This document shows, piece after piece, positions 1-7,991 of a stretch of 64,000 bases of DNA. The first letter of the stretch is position 1. Each line of letters opens with the position of its first letter. The notes under the pieces are model-generated. The model ran no database searches and was not told where the DNA came from. It saw nothing but the letters and a program-made list of their open reading frames with translations. The position numbers and the translations under genes are program-made. The stretch lies in assembly GCA_036490175.1 (NCBI GenBank), contig DASXEJ010000008.1, positions 1 to 64,000 of the forward strand, written 5' to 3'. This DNA comes from Pirellulales bacterium. GTDB taxonomy: Bacteria > Planctomycetota > Planctomycetia > Pirellulales > JACPPG01.

Positions 1-1
1 G

Positions 2-781
2 ACCAACATCCTCCATCAATGGAACGTCGATCCGGTGGTCGAGGCCGATGATCTCGAGGTTCTGCAACTCGCCTATCGCAAGGCCATCGATCCGTTCGAT
101 GGCGATGGCTCGATCAAACGTACGGCCTATGACAAGATCTGCGAGCTTAGCTCGGGCTATCACATCGCGCTGACGCGGGGTGTGGCCACAGACATGATCG
201 ATACGATGAAGCAGGGCGCCAGTGAACATAGGCTGGAACGCCTGGACCGGATCAAGGGCGATCTCGAAGGGCTCTACAACGAGATCGACGAGATCTCTGA
301 AAGGCCACAAAAGTACGAACCGGGCTCGTTTGCCGGCGGTGGCGCTGGCGGCCCCCCTTCAAAGCTCGAGTTCCTCAAGGAAGAGGTTATTCGCCTTACC
401 GGCGAAGTAGGGGACGACGCCGTCGAGCCGGTGGGCGCGTATTACCGTCCGGGCCGCAATGTGGGGCTTATTGAGCAGGCCCAGGACAAGATTGAGGCAT
501 TGCTCAAGCTGGTGGAAGTACACGAAGATGGCCAGGTCAATCCGTACTCGATGCCCTGGTTGGCCAGTTGTTGCGATAAAAAGGCCGTACCGCGGTGCGC
601 CTGTCTGGTGGGACGCTATCAGGGCTGCGGACAGGAGTGCTACTTGTGGGTCGAGCCGGGCAACGCGAAGACTTTCCGTGATTTCGTGCTGATCGTTCTC
701 AGCCTGGCGCCGCCCGATGCGCAAGAAATGGCGCTGCCGACGCCCTCGGGAGTGGGCGCGGCCAATAGCCCGAATTTCTGA
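2..781 (+). CDS. Unknown protein, 5' end cut by window edge
   Basis: The frame is open from the first bases of the window to TGA at 779-781, so this is the C-terminal 259 residues or more of a longer protein. I do not recognise a family. Visible features are a charged helical stretch (about residues 75-100, heptad-like, possibly coiled coil), a Gly-rich linker near residue 110, and a Cys-rich patch near the C-terminus (SCCDKK...RCACLVGRYQGCGQEC) that could bind metal or form disulfides. It lies about 190 bp upstream of the formyltransferase gene on the same strand, so co-transcription is possible. An internal GTG at 35 is an alternative start, but nothing supports it over a start outside the window. 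Function is not assigned. Confidence 0.7.
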   Translation, partial: TNILHQWNVDPVVEADDLEVLQLAYRKAIDPFDGDGSIKRTAYDKICELSSGYHIALTRGVATDMIDTMKQGASEHRLERLDRIKGDLEGLYNEIDEISERPQKYEPGSFAGGGAGGPPSKLEFLKEEVIRLTGEVGDDAVEPVGAYYRPGRNVGLIEQAQDKIEALLKLVEVHEDGQVNPYSMPWLASCCDKKAVPRCACLVGRYQGCGQECYLWVEPGNAKTFRDFVLIVLSLAPPDAQEMALPTPSGVGAANSPNF

Positions 782-968
782 CGCCGTCCGTTTGCCTTTG
801 TCGTCACCACGGGCGACATCGCCTGACGGGCGGACTACCCGCGCAGAGGCGGCCTTGCCAGCCTACCGCCGCCGAGCCGCAGACGATAATCTGCTCTCTG
901 AGCCGCTGCCCCAAACATCGTTCATCGTCGTAGCGGCGAATGGACCACGAATCGCCGCGAGTTCGACA

Positions 969-1865
969 TTGCAAATCGACGGCACCGAGATCGAGGATAC
1001 CTTCGCCGAGGCGTTTCGCATGCGCTACGCGCGGCTGCTGGTTACCGCGCACGACGAGCATTGGTTGCAGGCCGCGGTGGGTGAATTCACAGGTTACGCG
1101 GCCTCGGTGATCGCCTGCGATGCGGAAGCCGGCATCGAGCACAAGCTTGGCGAGAGCGACACTCCCGACGGTCGCCCTGGGGTGGCTGTGCTGGTATTCG
1201 GGTTTTCGATCGAGGCGCTGGCCAAGGCGGTGCCTAATCGCGCAGGCCAATGCCTGATGACCTGCCCGACGTCAGCCGTTTACGACGGCCTTCCCGGCGG
1301 CGAAGAGCGCATTGCGCTCGGAAGCCACCTCCGCTTCTTTGGCGATGGCTATCAGAAGAGCAAACTGCTGCTGGGACGCCGCTATTGGCGGGTCCCGGTC
1401 ATGGATGGTGAGTTCCTGGTCGAGGATACGCTGGGTATTGGAAAGGGGGTCGCCGGGGGCAATCTGATCATTCAAGGGGAAGACTTGCCGGCTGCATTGT
1501 CTGCCGCGCGCCGCGCCGTCGAGGCATTGCGTGATATGCCGGGCATCATCACCCCGTTCCCCGGCGGCATCGCGCGGAGCGGTAGCAAAGTGGGATCGCG
1601 TTACAAAAAACTGCGGGCCTCGACGGCCGATGCCTTCTGTCCAACACTGCGTGGCCGCGTCGCGACGCAGTTGCATCCCGGTGCCAACTGCGCCTACGAA
1701 ATGGTGATCGACGGGACCGACGAGCCGACGATCGCCACGGCCATGGCGGCCGGGGTTCGCGCCGCCGCGGGGCCACGCATTGTCGCCATCAGCGCCGGTA
1801 ACTACGGCGGCAAGCTAGGCAAGTTTCATTTTCATTTGCACAAGGTCCTGTCGGGGGCCGAGTGA
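969..1865 (+). CDS. fhcD: Formylmethanofuran:tetrahydromethanopterin formyltransferase
   Basis: Transfers the formyl group between formylmethanofuran and tetrahydromethanopterin (H4MPT) in the cytosolic C1 pathway of methanogens, methylotrophs and many planctomycetes; it is the Ftr/FhcD subunit of the formyltransferase/hydrolase complex. The N-terminus DGTEIEDTFAEAF and the later blocks FFGDGYQKSK, IITPFPGGIARSGSKVGS and ISAGNYGGKLGKFHFHL are characteristic of Ftr. The frame is open upstream, but similarity begins exactly at TTG 969, and a start there gives 298 residues, the normal Ftr length. No in-frame ATG lies nearby, so a TTG start is inferred. The other fhc subunits are not in the window; the partial gene upstream is not one I recognise. 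Family call is strong, start is moderate. Confidence 0.92.
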   Translation: MQIDGTEIEDTFAEAFRMRYARLLVTAHDEHWLQAAVGEFTGYAASVIACDAEAGIEHKLGESDTPDGRPGVAVLVFGFSIEALAKAVPNRAGQCLMTCPTSAVYDGLPGGEERIALGSHLRFFGDGYQKSKLLLGRRYWRVPVMDGEFLVEDTLGIGKGVAGGNLIIQGEDLPAALSAARRAVEALRDMPGIITPFPGGIARSGSKVGSRYKKLRASTADAFCPTLRGRVATQLHPGANCAYEMVIDGTDEPTIATAMAAGVRAAAGPRIVAISAGNYGGKLGKFHFHLHKVLSGAE

Positions 1866-2009
1866 GAACGTCGGTCGCGCGCGTCTCAGCCGATATGGGT
1901 GGCTGGATGACAGCGCCTGTGCGTCCACCAAATGGCGTCCGCGGCGCGCGCGGTGTAAGGTAGAATCGGTCACGCATACGTTGCCCGCCCTTTTTTCTGC
2001 TCACTTATC

Positions 2010-3302
2010 ATGCCCGAGAATCGCTGGGATTTGCTCGCGCGCCGCTACGATACCGGCGAGATCGTGCGCGTAGCGATGGCCGGCACGCGGATTGAAAGCG
2101 TCCAGAGTCCAGGCGTGCCGTTGTCGGGATCAACGTCGGCATCAACATTGTCCCAGGCCGTAGACAATGCTGAAGAATCGTCTCTTCCGTGGGTTTCACC
2201 GGGATTTGTCGACATCCAAATCAATGGCTACGGTGGGCAGGAATTCAGCTCGCTCGACCTGACACCGCAGCGTGTTGCCGACATCGTACGACAGCATTTT
2301 GCTTTTGGCGTGACGCGCGTTTGCCCCACACTAACGACGCAAAGCCTCGCAGTGCTCTCGCATGGCGTGACCACGATTCGTGCTGCCTGTGAAAAATACC
2401 CTGATGTGAATCAGGCAGTTGCCGGCGTTCACTTGGAAGGGCCGTATTTTTCAACCGAGGACGGACCTCGTGGCGCCCACCCGGCCGAGCACTGTCGCCG
2501 GCCGAGTTGGCCGGAGTTTGTGGCGCTGCAAGAGGCCTCCGGTGGTCGCGTGCGTCTGCTTACAATGTCTCCCGAGTTTGACGAGGCGCCCGCGTTCATC
2601 GCGCGGGTTGTCTCCTCGGGCGTGACCGTGGCGATCGGTCATACCGGGGCGAGCGGTAGGCAGATTCGCGCCGCCGTCGATGCCGGCGCCCGGCTGAGCA
2701 CGCATTTGGGCAATGGTGCCCATCGCATGCTGCGGCGGCATCCGAATTATCTTTGGGATCAACTGGCCGAGGATCGACTGTGGGCCAGCTTGATTGTGGA
2801 CGGGCATCATTTGCCCCCCGAGGTCGTGAAGACGTTCTTGCGCGCAAAGACAACGGCCCGGTGTTTGCTGGTTAGCGACGTTTCCGGCCTGGCTGGTTTG
2901 TCGCCCGGCCGCTACACGAGTAGCGGCTGCGAGCTCGAGATTTTGGCCGACGGCCGCCTGGTGATTGCCGGACAGGACCAACTATTGGCCGGCGCCAGCG
3001 CGCCTATTGGCGTTGGCATCGCAAACGTGATGCGTTTCGCCGGTTTGGACGTGACCGAGGCTGTCGGCATGGCCACGCACGCGCCAGCAACGCTGCTGAG
3101 CATTGCGGCAAGTCGCCTGGAAGCGGGATCTGCCGCCGATTTGGTGCTGTTCGATCTACCTGCGGATTTGAACAACGTGCGCGATTGCGCTGAAACCGGG
3201 CAGGCAGCGCCTGACCCTGCGCGGGCCGAGGCGCCAAATACGAACGAAGGCCTGACTATTCGCACCACGATTCTGGCCGGACAGATCGTCTATCAGAAGT
3301 GA
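2010..3302 (+). CDS. nagA: N-acetylglucosamine-6-phosphate deacetylase
   Basis: Amidohydrolase that removes the acetyl group from GlcNAc-6-phosphate, feeding amino sugars into glycolysis or cell-wall recycling; cytosolic. 430 residues, slightly longer than typical NagA (about 380). Visible motifs: PGFVDIQINGYGG (64-76), the metal-ligand segment HLEGPY (141-146, Glu143), GHTGAS (210-215, His211), THLGNGAH (231-238), DGHHLP (264-269) and the catalytic Asp in LLVSD (Asp290). The usual THLFNAM segment is replaced by THLGNGAH, and the SDA motif reads SDV, so substrate range may differ from the E. coli enzyme. It starts at ATG 2010 without a clear Shine-Dalgarno sequence. The downstream neighbour is convergent with a 35-bp gap. 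Confidence 0.88.
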   Translation: MPENRWDLLARRYDTGEIVRVAMAGTRIESVQSPGVPLSGSTSASTLSQAVDNAEESSLPWVSPGFVDIQINGYGGQEFSSLDLTPQRVADIVRQHFAFGVTRVCPTLTTQSLAVLSHGVTTIRAACEKYPDVNQAVAGVHLEGPYFSTEDGPRGAHPAEHCRRPSWPEFVALQEASGGRVRLLTMSPEFDEAPAFIARVVSSGVTVAIGHTGASGRQIRAAVDAGARLSTHLGNGAHRMLRRHPNYLWDQLAEDRLWASLIVDGHHLPPEVVKTFLRAKTTARCLLVSDVSGLAGLSPGRYTSSGCELEILADGRLVIAGQDQLLAGASAPIGVGIANVMRFAGLDVTEAVGMATHAPATLLSIAASRLEAGSAADLVLFDLPADLNNVRDCAETGQAAPDPARAEAPNTNEGLTIRTTILAGQIVYQK

Positions 3303-3337
3303 AGCCTGGCGACTGAAATTCGCGTTGTGACGCTGCC

Positions 3338-5254
3338 CTAGCGCCTGCCACCTTGCTTACGGGCGCCATCGGCGGCAGCCGCTTTGGCGTACACCGGCAG
3401 TTGTTTCACTCGCTCGCGTATTTGGTTGACCTCTTTGAGAAACCGCGGATCGGAGCTGGTGCCGTAGGCTTCGTGGAACGCGGCGAAGCTCAGCCCTTCG
3501 CGCAGGTCCTGCAAGCTGGGCATGAACTCGGCAATGGTAAACGAATCTGCCATCTCGCGCAGGTGGGCATCCGACCCACGGATGTAATCGGCTAGCGCGA
3601 TACCGGCCAGGTCGGCCGCCAGGTCTGTGAAACTGAAGCCGCTTTTCCCTTGGGAGTCTTGCATCTCTTTCAGCAGACCGGCCGATTCGGATATGGCAGA
3701 GCTGGAGAGCGTGGCGATCGCCGCCGAGAAAAAGAAATGTCGCGCCAGGTCGTTGCGTTCCAATAGCGTCGGCGCGCCAATGACGTCCAGGCGGCGTGCC
3801 CGCTCGGAGGCGTTCTCGACGCGTCCGATCAGGTCACGCGTCAGGCTGTTGGACATGAACGAATCCGTATCCACGATCGCCACGGCCAAGCCGAGCGTGA
3901 ACGCCCTGTAACGATGCACTTCGGGCAACTCGAGCGCTGCCAGGGCCGCCGCGCGCACGTAACGCTCGGTCAGTGCGTCCCCCGCCAGGCGGACCTGCCC
4001 TGCATCGGCCGGTGCGATGCGCGGCAGACGGCGATTGCGATCTGCCGCGTCGACCACCGCGTCGCGTACCAGACGTGCCGCGTCCGCCAGCGATGCAATT
4101 CGGCTTTGGGCCGGGCGCGATGTGGCGGGGGGAGATTCGCCAAGCAACGCTAAATAGATCGAAGCCGCCGGGTCCTCGGGAAAGGCTTTGCCGAGTGTCA
4201 GGTAGATTGCCACCAATGTATCGCGGGTACGCGGGCTGACCTGGTAGAAGTGTTGGATGTCGTGGTCGCGGATTTCCTCAGCCACCAGGTTCATCGCCAG
4301 AGCATTGACCGGATCGAACACGATCAGAAATCCGCGCGCGACGGACTTCCGATCAGCCAGTACCGCGCGCATGACTGACATCGGCTCGGGGCTGTGCGTG
4401 GCGCCAAAGCGATGTCCCAATTCGTGGACCAACAGCTCCAACCGTTCGGGTTCCGAGGCGTGGCGCGACCATTCGCGCAACATGATGTGTTTGGCAAAAG
4501 GACCGCGCGTGCCCCCCAGGTGCGTTCGGCCGGTGACGACCGAGTATTGGCTGGCGAAGCCGATCGCCAGATCCGCGGGAGCGGCGTTGACCGTGTGTTC
4601 GAATTCGCGCAATTGACCGTCAAAGTCCTGAATCGTGTCAGTCGTCTCCCACGTTTCGCAGGCCACGACCTCGAGGGTAATGCCGGCGTATTTCTCCAAG
4701 ATTTTCGAGGCGTCGGCGATCCGCTTGCGGAGCCGCTGCTCCCACAAGGATCGGACGGCCTTCTCGTCGTCGTCAACCAGGATTTTTACCGTCACCTTGG
4801 TAAGCGCGGGCCGCATGGCCGGCTCGGGTTCCGCCGACTTCGCGGACTGTTTTTCAGTCGTCTGTGTGGTCGGCTGCGCTTTGCGCGAGGGCTCGATAAT
4901 AGCGATCTGTTCAATGTCCAGTCGGTTGCCTTCTTGAGGGCGATGGAAAAAGTAGATCGAATTTCCATCCAGCGTGTAATCCCGGCGGGCGCCCGCCGAC
5001 ATGAACGCGATGCGAAGTTTACCTCCCGTGGGACAGGTCAACGGGATCAGGTCGCCGCTGGCCAATTCGTAGGCGTGCCCTTTGGTCGCGGTGCCTGCGG
5101 CCGAGAATTTCACACTGGTCGGCGAGCGATTCGAGAGGATCACCAGGTCGGCTCGCGCCACAGACCCCCAAATCGATATGCCACAGCCGATGGCCAGCAA
5201 CGATGCCGCCCAACCGCCTCCCGGATGTGACAAAGTTCTAGCGGGGACTTGCAC
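3338..5254 (-). CDS. Secreted metzincin-like zinc metalloprotease
   Basis: 638 residues with an N-terminal signal-like segment (hydrophobic about residues 15-33, ending SVARA). The metzincin signature HELGHRFGATH sits at residues 277-287 and provides three zinc histidines and the catalytic Glu278; SPEPMSVM follows and may supply the Met-turn. The region before the motif (about 150-275) looks like the N-terminal half of a metalloprotease domain. The 350-residue C-terminal part is helical and unassigned. The N-terminal 40-120 region resembles a small beta domain. It is probably exported to the periplasm or outside the cell; substrate unknown. It is convergent with nagA. An uncharacterised planctomycete metzincin is the best description. 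Confidence 0.75.
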   Translation of the reverse strand: MQVPARTLSHPGGGWAASLLAIGCGISIWGSVARADLVILSNRSPTSVKFSAAGTATKGHAYELASGDLIPLTCPTGGKLRIAFMSAGARRDYTLDGNSIYFFHRPQEGNRLDIEQIAIIEPSRKAQPTTQTTEKQSAKSAEPEPAMRPALTKVTVKILVDDDEKAVRSLWEQRLRKRIADASKILEKYAGITLEVVACETWETTDTIQDFDGQLREFEHTVNAAPADLAIGFASQYSVVTGRTHLGGTRGPFAKHIMLREWSRHASEPERLELLVHELGHRFGATHSPEPMSVMRAVLADRKSVARGFLIVFDPVNALAMNLVAEEIRDHDIQHFYQVSPRTRDTLVAIYLTLGKAFPEDPAASIYLALLGESPPATSRPAQSRIASLADAARLVRDAVVDAADRNRRLPRIAPADAGQVRLAGDALTERYVRAAALAALELPEVHRYRAFTLGLAVAIVDTDSFMSNSLTRDLIGRVENASERARRLDVIGAPTLLERNDLARHFFFSAAIATLSSSAISESAGLLKEMQDSQGKSGFSFTDLAADLAGIALADYIRGSDAHLREMADSFTIAEFMPSLQDLREGLSFAAFHEAYGTSSDPRFLKEVNQIRERVKQLPVYAKAAAADGARKQGGRR

Positions 5255-5654
5255 GAGGCACCTTCACAGCCGTCACGGCGTGATCGCTGGGGGCAGCCAG
5301 GCGTGCAAGGCGTTTTGGTGCGACTCACCAACAGAGCGCGTCGCTAGCCCCCTTCCAATGTTCAAGTCTAGCCGTGGCGGCAGTTGGTGCGGAAGAGGCC
5401 GACAAACGCCTACACATTGGAATCGAGGTTACCGAGATGCCCAGAGACAGATTCAGGGCCAAGAAAAAAAGACGCCCGAAGCCGCTATGAGGGGGGGGCG
5501 AAGGGGGACTCAGGGTCTGAATCCAGCGGCTTCGGGCGCCTAGCTTTTTGTCTTCGATCGTCGGTGGTCTGCCGAATTCCTGCGGAACTCGATCAGTCAT
5601 CCGAAGGACCGGCGAACTTCTTTAGCCGGCGACGAACAGGTTGTCGGTTGGCAC
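5255..5654. other. Intergenic region with one terminator
   Basis: 400 bp without a convincing gene. It contains the upstream region of the metzincin gene, a run of eight G at 5491-5498, and the long-stem hairpin annotated separately. Small open frames here have no protein-like composition. Confidence 0.6.
5463..5538 (-). terminator. Rho-independent terminator of the BON/small-membrane-protein unit
   Basis: A perfect 14-bp inverted repeat pairs 5473-5486 (cgcccgaagccgct) with 5525-5538. The A-run at 5464-5470 becomes a T-run just after the stem on the minus strand. On the plus strand the stem is followed by TAGCTTTTTG, so it may act in both directions. The loop is long (38 nt) and G-rich. It lies about 117 bp after the stop of the small membrane protein gene. 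Confidence 0.7.
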
Positions 5655-5813
5655 TTAGAACATGATGGCTACTGCGAGTACCACCAATAGTCCGGCCAAG
5701 ATATATGCGGGTGACACGATATTGAGTCTCTTGCGAGCGGAACTCGATTTATCCCCCCGGATAGTTGGCCCGTCGAGTTCCAGACGGACCAGCCGGCTAC
5801 GAACGGCAAACAT
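5655..5813 (-). CDS. Small single-pass membrane protein, 52 residues
   Basis: A short gene found by reading the minus strand after the BON gene. ATG at 5813-5811 is followed by 52 codons and TAA at 5657-5655. The first 30 residues are polar and basic (start MFAVRSRLVRLELDGPTIRG). Residues 36-52 form one membrane helix (AYILAGLLVVLAVAIMF) that runs to the last residue, giving a C-tail-anchored look. A GAGCGG sequence precedes the ATG. It begins 18 bp after the BON stop on the same strand, so the two are probably one operon, closed by the terminator at 5463-5538. No family recognised. Confidence 0.6.
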   Translation of the reverse strand: MFAVRSRLVRLELDGPTIRGDKSSSARKRLNIVSPAYILAGLLVVLAVAIMF

Positions 5814-5831
5814 TTGCCGCTCGCGATTGCG

Positions 5832-6071
5832 TTACGCCACTACCACGGCGTCGACGAACTGCACCACACCTTTGACTTGCCGACAAACGTTTTGGCACAG
5901 CTGCTTTTCGTAAAAGCTTCGTACCCGGCCCCGCAGGGTTACCGTTCCCTGACTGGCGGCGACGTGCAATTGGCGTAGCGCGGGGACATGACGATCGGCG
6001 AGAAACGATGTGATTCTTCGCTCCAGGTCTCGATCGTCCTCGTCACTAAATGGCTTGACCCCAGACACCAT
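5832..6071 (-). CDS. BON domain protein
   Basis: 79 residues, almost entirely one BON domain (a small alpha/beta fold in OsmY-like and envelope proteins, thought to bind phospholipid or other surfaces). The key pattern is GTVTLRGRVRSFYEKQL followed by V-x-G-V-x-x-F-V-D-A-V-V-V at the C-terminus. There is no signal peptide, so the protein appears cytosolic unless the membrane protein encoded next recruits it. It is clearly paralogous to the BON protein at 47684-47968, which shares GTVTLRGRV and FYEKQL. Likely operon with the 52-residue membrane protein downstream. Confidence 0.8.
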   Translation of the reverse strand: MVSGVKPFSDEDDRDLERRITSFLADRHVPALRQLHVAASQGTVTLRGRVRSFYEKQLCQNVCRQVKGVVQFVDAVVVA

Positions 6072-6440
6072 TGCTAGACTCCCTCTCCTACAGGCGGGTA
6101 ACGACTAATGGCCTTTTCCTTGACACTGCCCGGCCAGACCGCCTGTGGATCAACCATTCCCGGTGATCCGATTTGGATGGGCGACACCGCTGTACAGCAA
6201 TGGGCGTGCCGATTCGTGAACGATTCTAGGCCATCAGCACGTAAACCATTACAGCATTGGATGCTAAGAGAATTTGGTCGCACCGGTTCTGTCGATCGAG
6301 GGCGTGCAATCCTAACGGCTTGCACAGCGAGCAGGCAGATGCCTGCAACGGGTGTGGGCAAAAGTCTCTACTTTTGAGACGCAGATGTTGCCATACTGCG
6401 ACAGGCGGTCCGGGGAGCCTGCGCTGGGGTGGCCAAATGC
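6072..6440. other. Intergenic, nothing recognised
   Basis: 369 bp between the BON gene start and the stop of the enolase-superfamily gene, both on the minus strand. It presumably holds the BON promoter. No hairpin with a T-run and no credible coding frame was seen; the open frames here have low-complexity, shadow-like translations. Confidence 0.5.
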
Positions 6441-7793
6441 CTAGAACCCGAGGCCCGGGCCGGTCAGGACAGCCGTTTCCAGTGTGCCGTCGCTCAGGCG
6501 GAACATGCCTGGGAAACGATCGGCCCATCCCTGGTTGCCTGCCGGGCAGTATTGGCGTGCATTCCCCTCGATCGCGGCGATGGTGGGGATCCGTGCCGAG
6601 AGTGTTGCCGAGTGCAGGAACGAGGCGCCCGGGCAGGTCAGATCTTGCACGCACAGGAACATGCCGAACTTCTGTGCCGCGGCCCCCATCAATAGCGCCT
6701 CGCTATGCCCCTTGCACGCCTTGAGAGCTACGCCCGAGTAACCGAGCTCTCGACACAAAAGCAAACTCTCCAGGTCGACCAGCGATTCATCGATCACCAC
6801 CGGTTTGATTTTGGCCGCGGCGTGCATGCGATTATGGGGATGAGCCTTCAGGTCGCGATGCGTTGGTTGCTCGATGTATTGAGCCCGATCCAACGCCGCC
6901 GGCGAACGTTCTTGGACCTTCGCCAAAAAATCGAGCACATATTGGACGCTTGCGCAGCGCTCGTTGAAATCGAGCGAATAGTGCCATGACCGGCAGCCAC
7001 GTGCCGCCTGGGCCTCGGCCGCGACACGTTCGATCGCCACGACGCGCTCGACATCCCAGGCCAAGTCGTCGCCATTGAGCTTGAGCTTTAAATGGGTCAA
7101 TCCATCGGCCAAGATCCATTCCGACAAGGTTTCGGGCAGTCCATCAGCGATACGGCGGGCAATTTCGGCATCTGTCAACGGGTCGAGCGCGCCGACCAGG
7201 TGATACAGCGGCATCCGCGGTTTCGGCGTTCGTAGCGTGTAGCGATCCAGATACTCGCCGCGAAAGTCTGACGTTAGATACGCGGAAAGATCTCGGTTGG
7301 CGAAATCCGGGCCAAGTAGGTTGTACGAGTTCGTACCCAATACTTTGCCATAGGCATCGTGGATGGCCGCTTCCAGCGGGCTGGCCGATACCAATTGCGC
7401 GAGGCGTGGCATCGGCTCGCCCATCTGCAATTCGTGCTGCACACTGTCGGCCAAGGATTGCAGATCGCCAGACAGATCGTGCGTGATCTCGAGAGGATGG
7501 CCGGCGCCGCGATAGTCGCGTGCTGCCTCGACCGTGCGGTCGACCAGGCGCAGCATGGCCCGTAGCGTGTCATCGCCGCCGGTTGCTTTTGAGGGCCAAG
7601 ACCAGGCGTTACCCATCGACATGGAGCCCAGGCCCGTGGCACGGCGGCCATCACGGGTCTCGACGGTCGCTTGCACGTCGTAGATCACGGCATCGGTCAC
7701 CACCCGGCCGCCGAACTTGATTGGGGTGCGGTAGGCATATCGTTCGGTCTGGGTGGATAGTTCGACGAGACGAATATCGGTAGGCTTGGGCAT
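6441..7793 (-). CDS. Enolase-superfamily (mandelate racemase/muconate lactonizing type) enzyme
   Basis: 450 residues from ATG 7793; the frame is open further upstream but similarity starts here. Enolase-superfamily enzymes abstract a proton alpha to a carboxylate using Mg2+. Visible elements: N-terminal capping domain (about 1-140), then a barrel with the KxK motif LKLKL (Lys236/Lys238), metal-ligand candidates Asp275 (SLDFNE), Glu308 (YIEQP) and Asp335/Glu336 (VIDES), and a further Lys at 358 (ALKACKGHS). This set suggests an acid-sugar dehydratase or epimerase, but the substrate cannot be read from sequence. It is divergent from the DUF1501 gene at 7992 with a 198-bp shared upstream region. 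Confidence 0.82.
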   Translation of the reverse strand: MPKPTDIRLVELSTQTERYAYRTPIKFGGRVVTDAVIYDVQATVETRDGRRATGLGSMSMGNAWSWPSKATGGDDTLRAMLRLVDRTVEAARDYRGAGHPLEITHDLSGDLQSLADSVQHELQMGEPMPRLAQLVSASPLEAAIHDAYGKVLGTNSYNLLGPDFANRDLSAYLTSDFRGEYLDRYTLRTPKPRMPLYHLVGALDPLTDAEIARRIADGLPETLSEWILADGLTHLKLKLNGDDLAWDVERVVAIERVAAEAQAARGCRSWHYSLDFNERCASVQYVLDFLAKVQERSPAALDRAQYIEQPTHRDLKAHPHNRMHAAAKIKPVVIDESLVDLESLLLCRELGYSGVALKACKGHSEALLMGAAAQKFGMFLCVQDLTCPGASFLHSATLSARIPTIAAIEGNARQYCPAGNQGWADRFPGMFRLSDGTLETAVLTGPGLGF

Positions 7794-7991
7794 GACGGCC
7801 GTCAAAGAGGGTACGCTGAATGATAAAAAGCGACATTCGCACGGTGCGAAGAGGCAGGCACTCCGCCATTCTAACGACTCGACCTCGGGAACGCGCTTGA
7901 CGGTGCCGCAGCGAACCATCAGCATGCCGCTAGGGATCAACCACTTTTTCTGCTTCGCAGACCGCAAAACTCGCGAGCGAGGTTGCCGCAG

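Noticed and set aside
4394-5230. A 278-residue plus-strand open frame opposite the metzincin gene
   Set aside because: It lies antisense to a gene with a signal peptide and zinc motif; its translation is Arg/Gly-rich without family features. Such long shadow frames are expected in GC-rich DNA.
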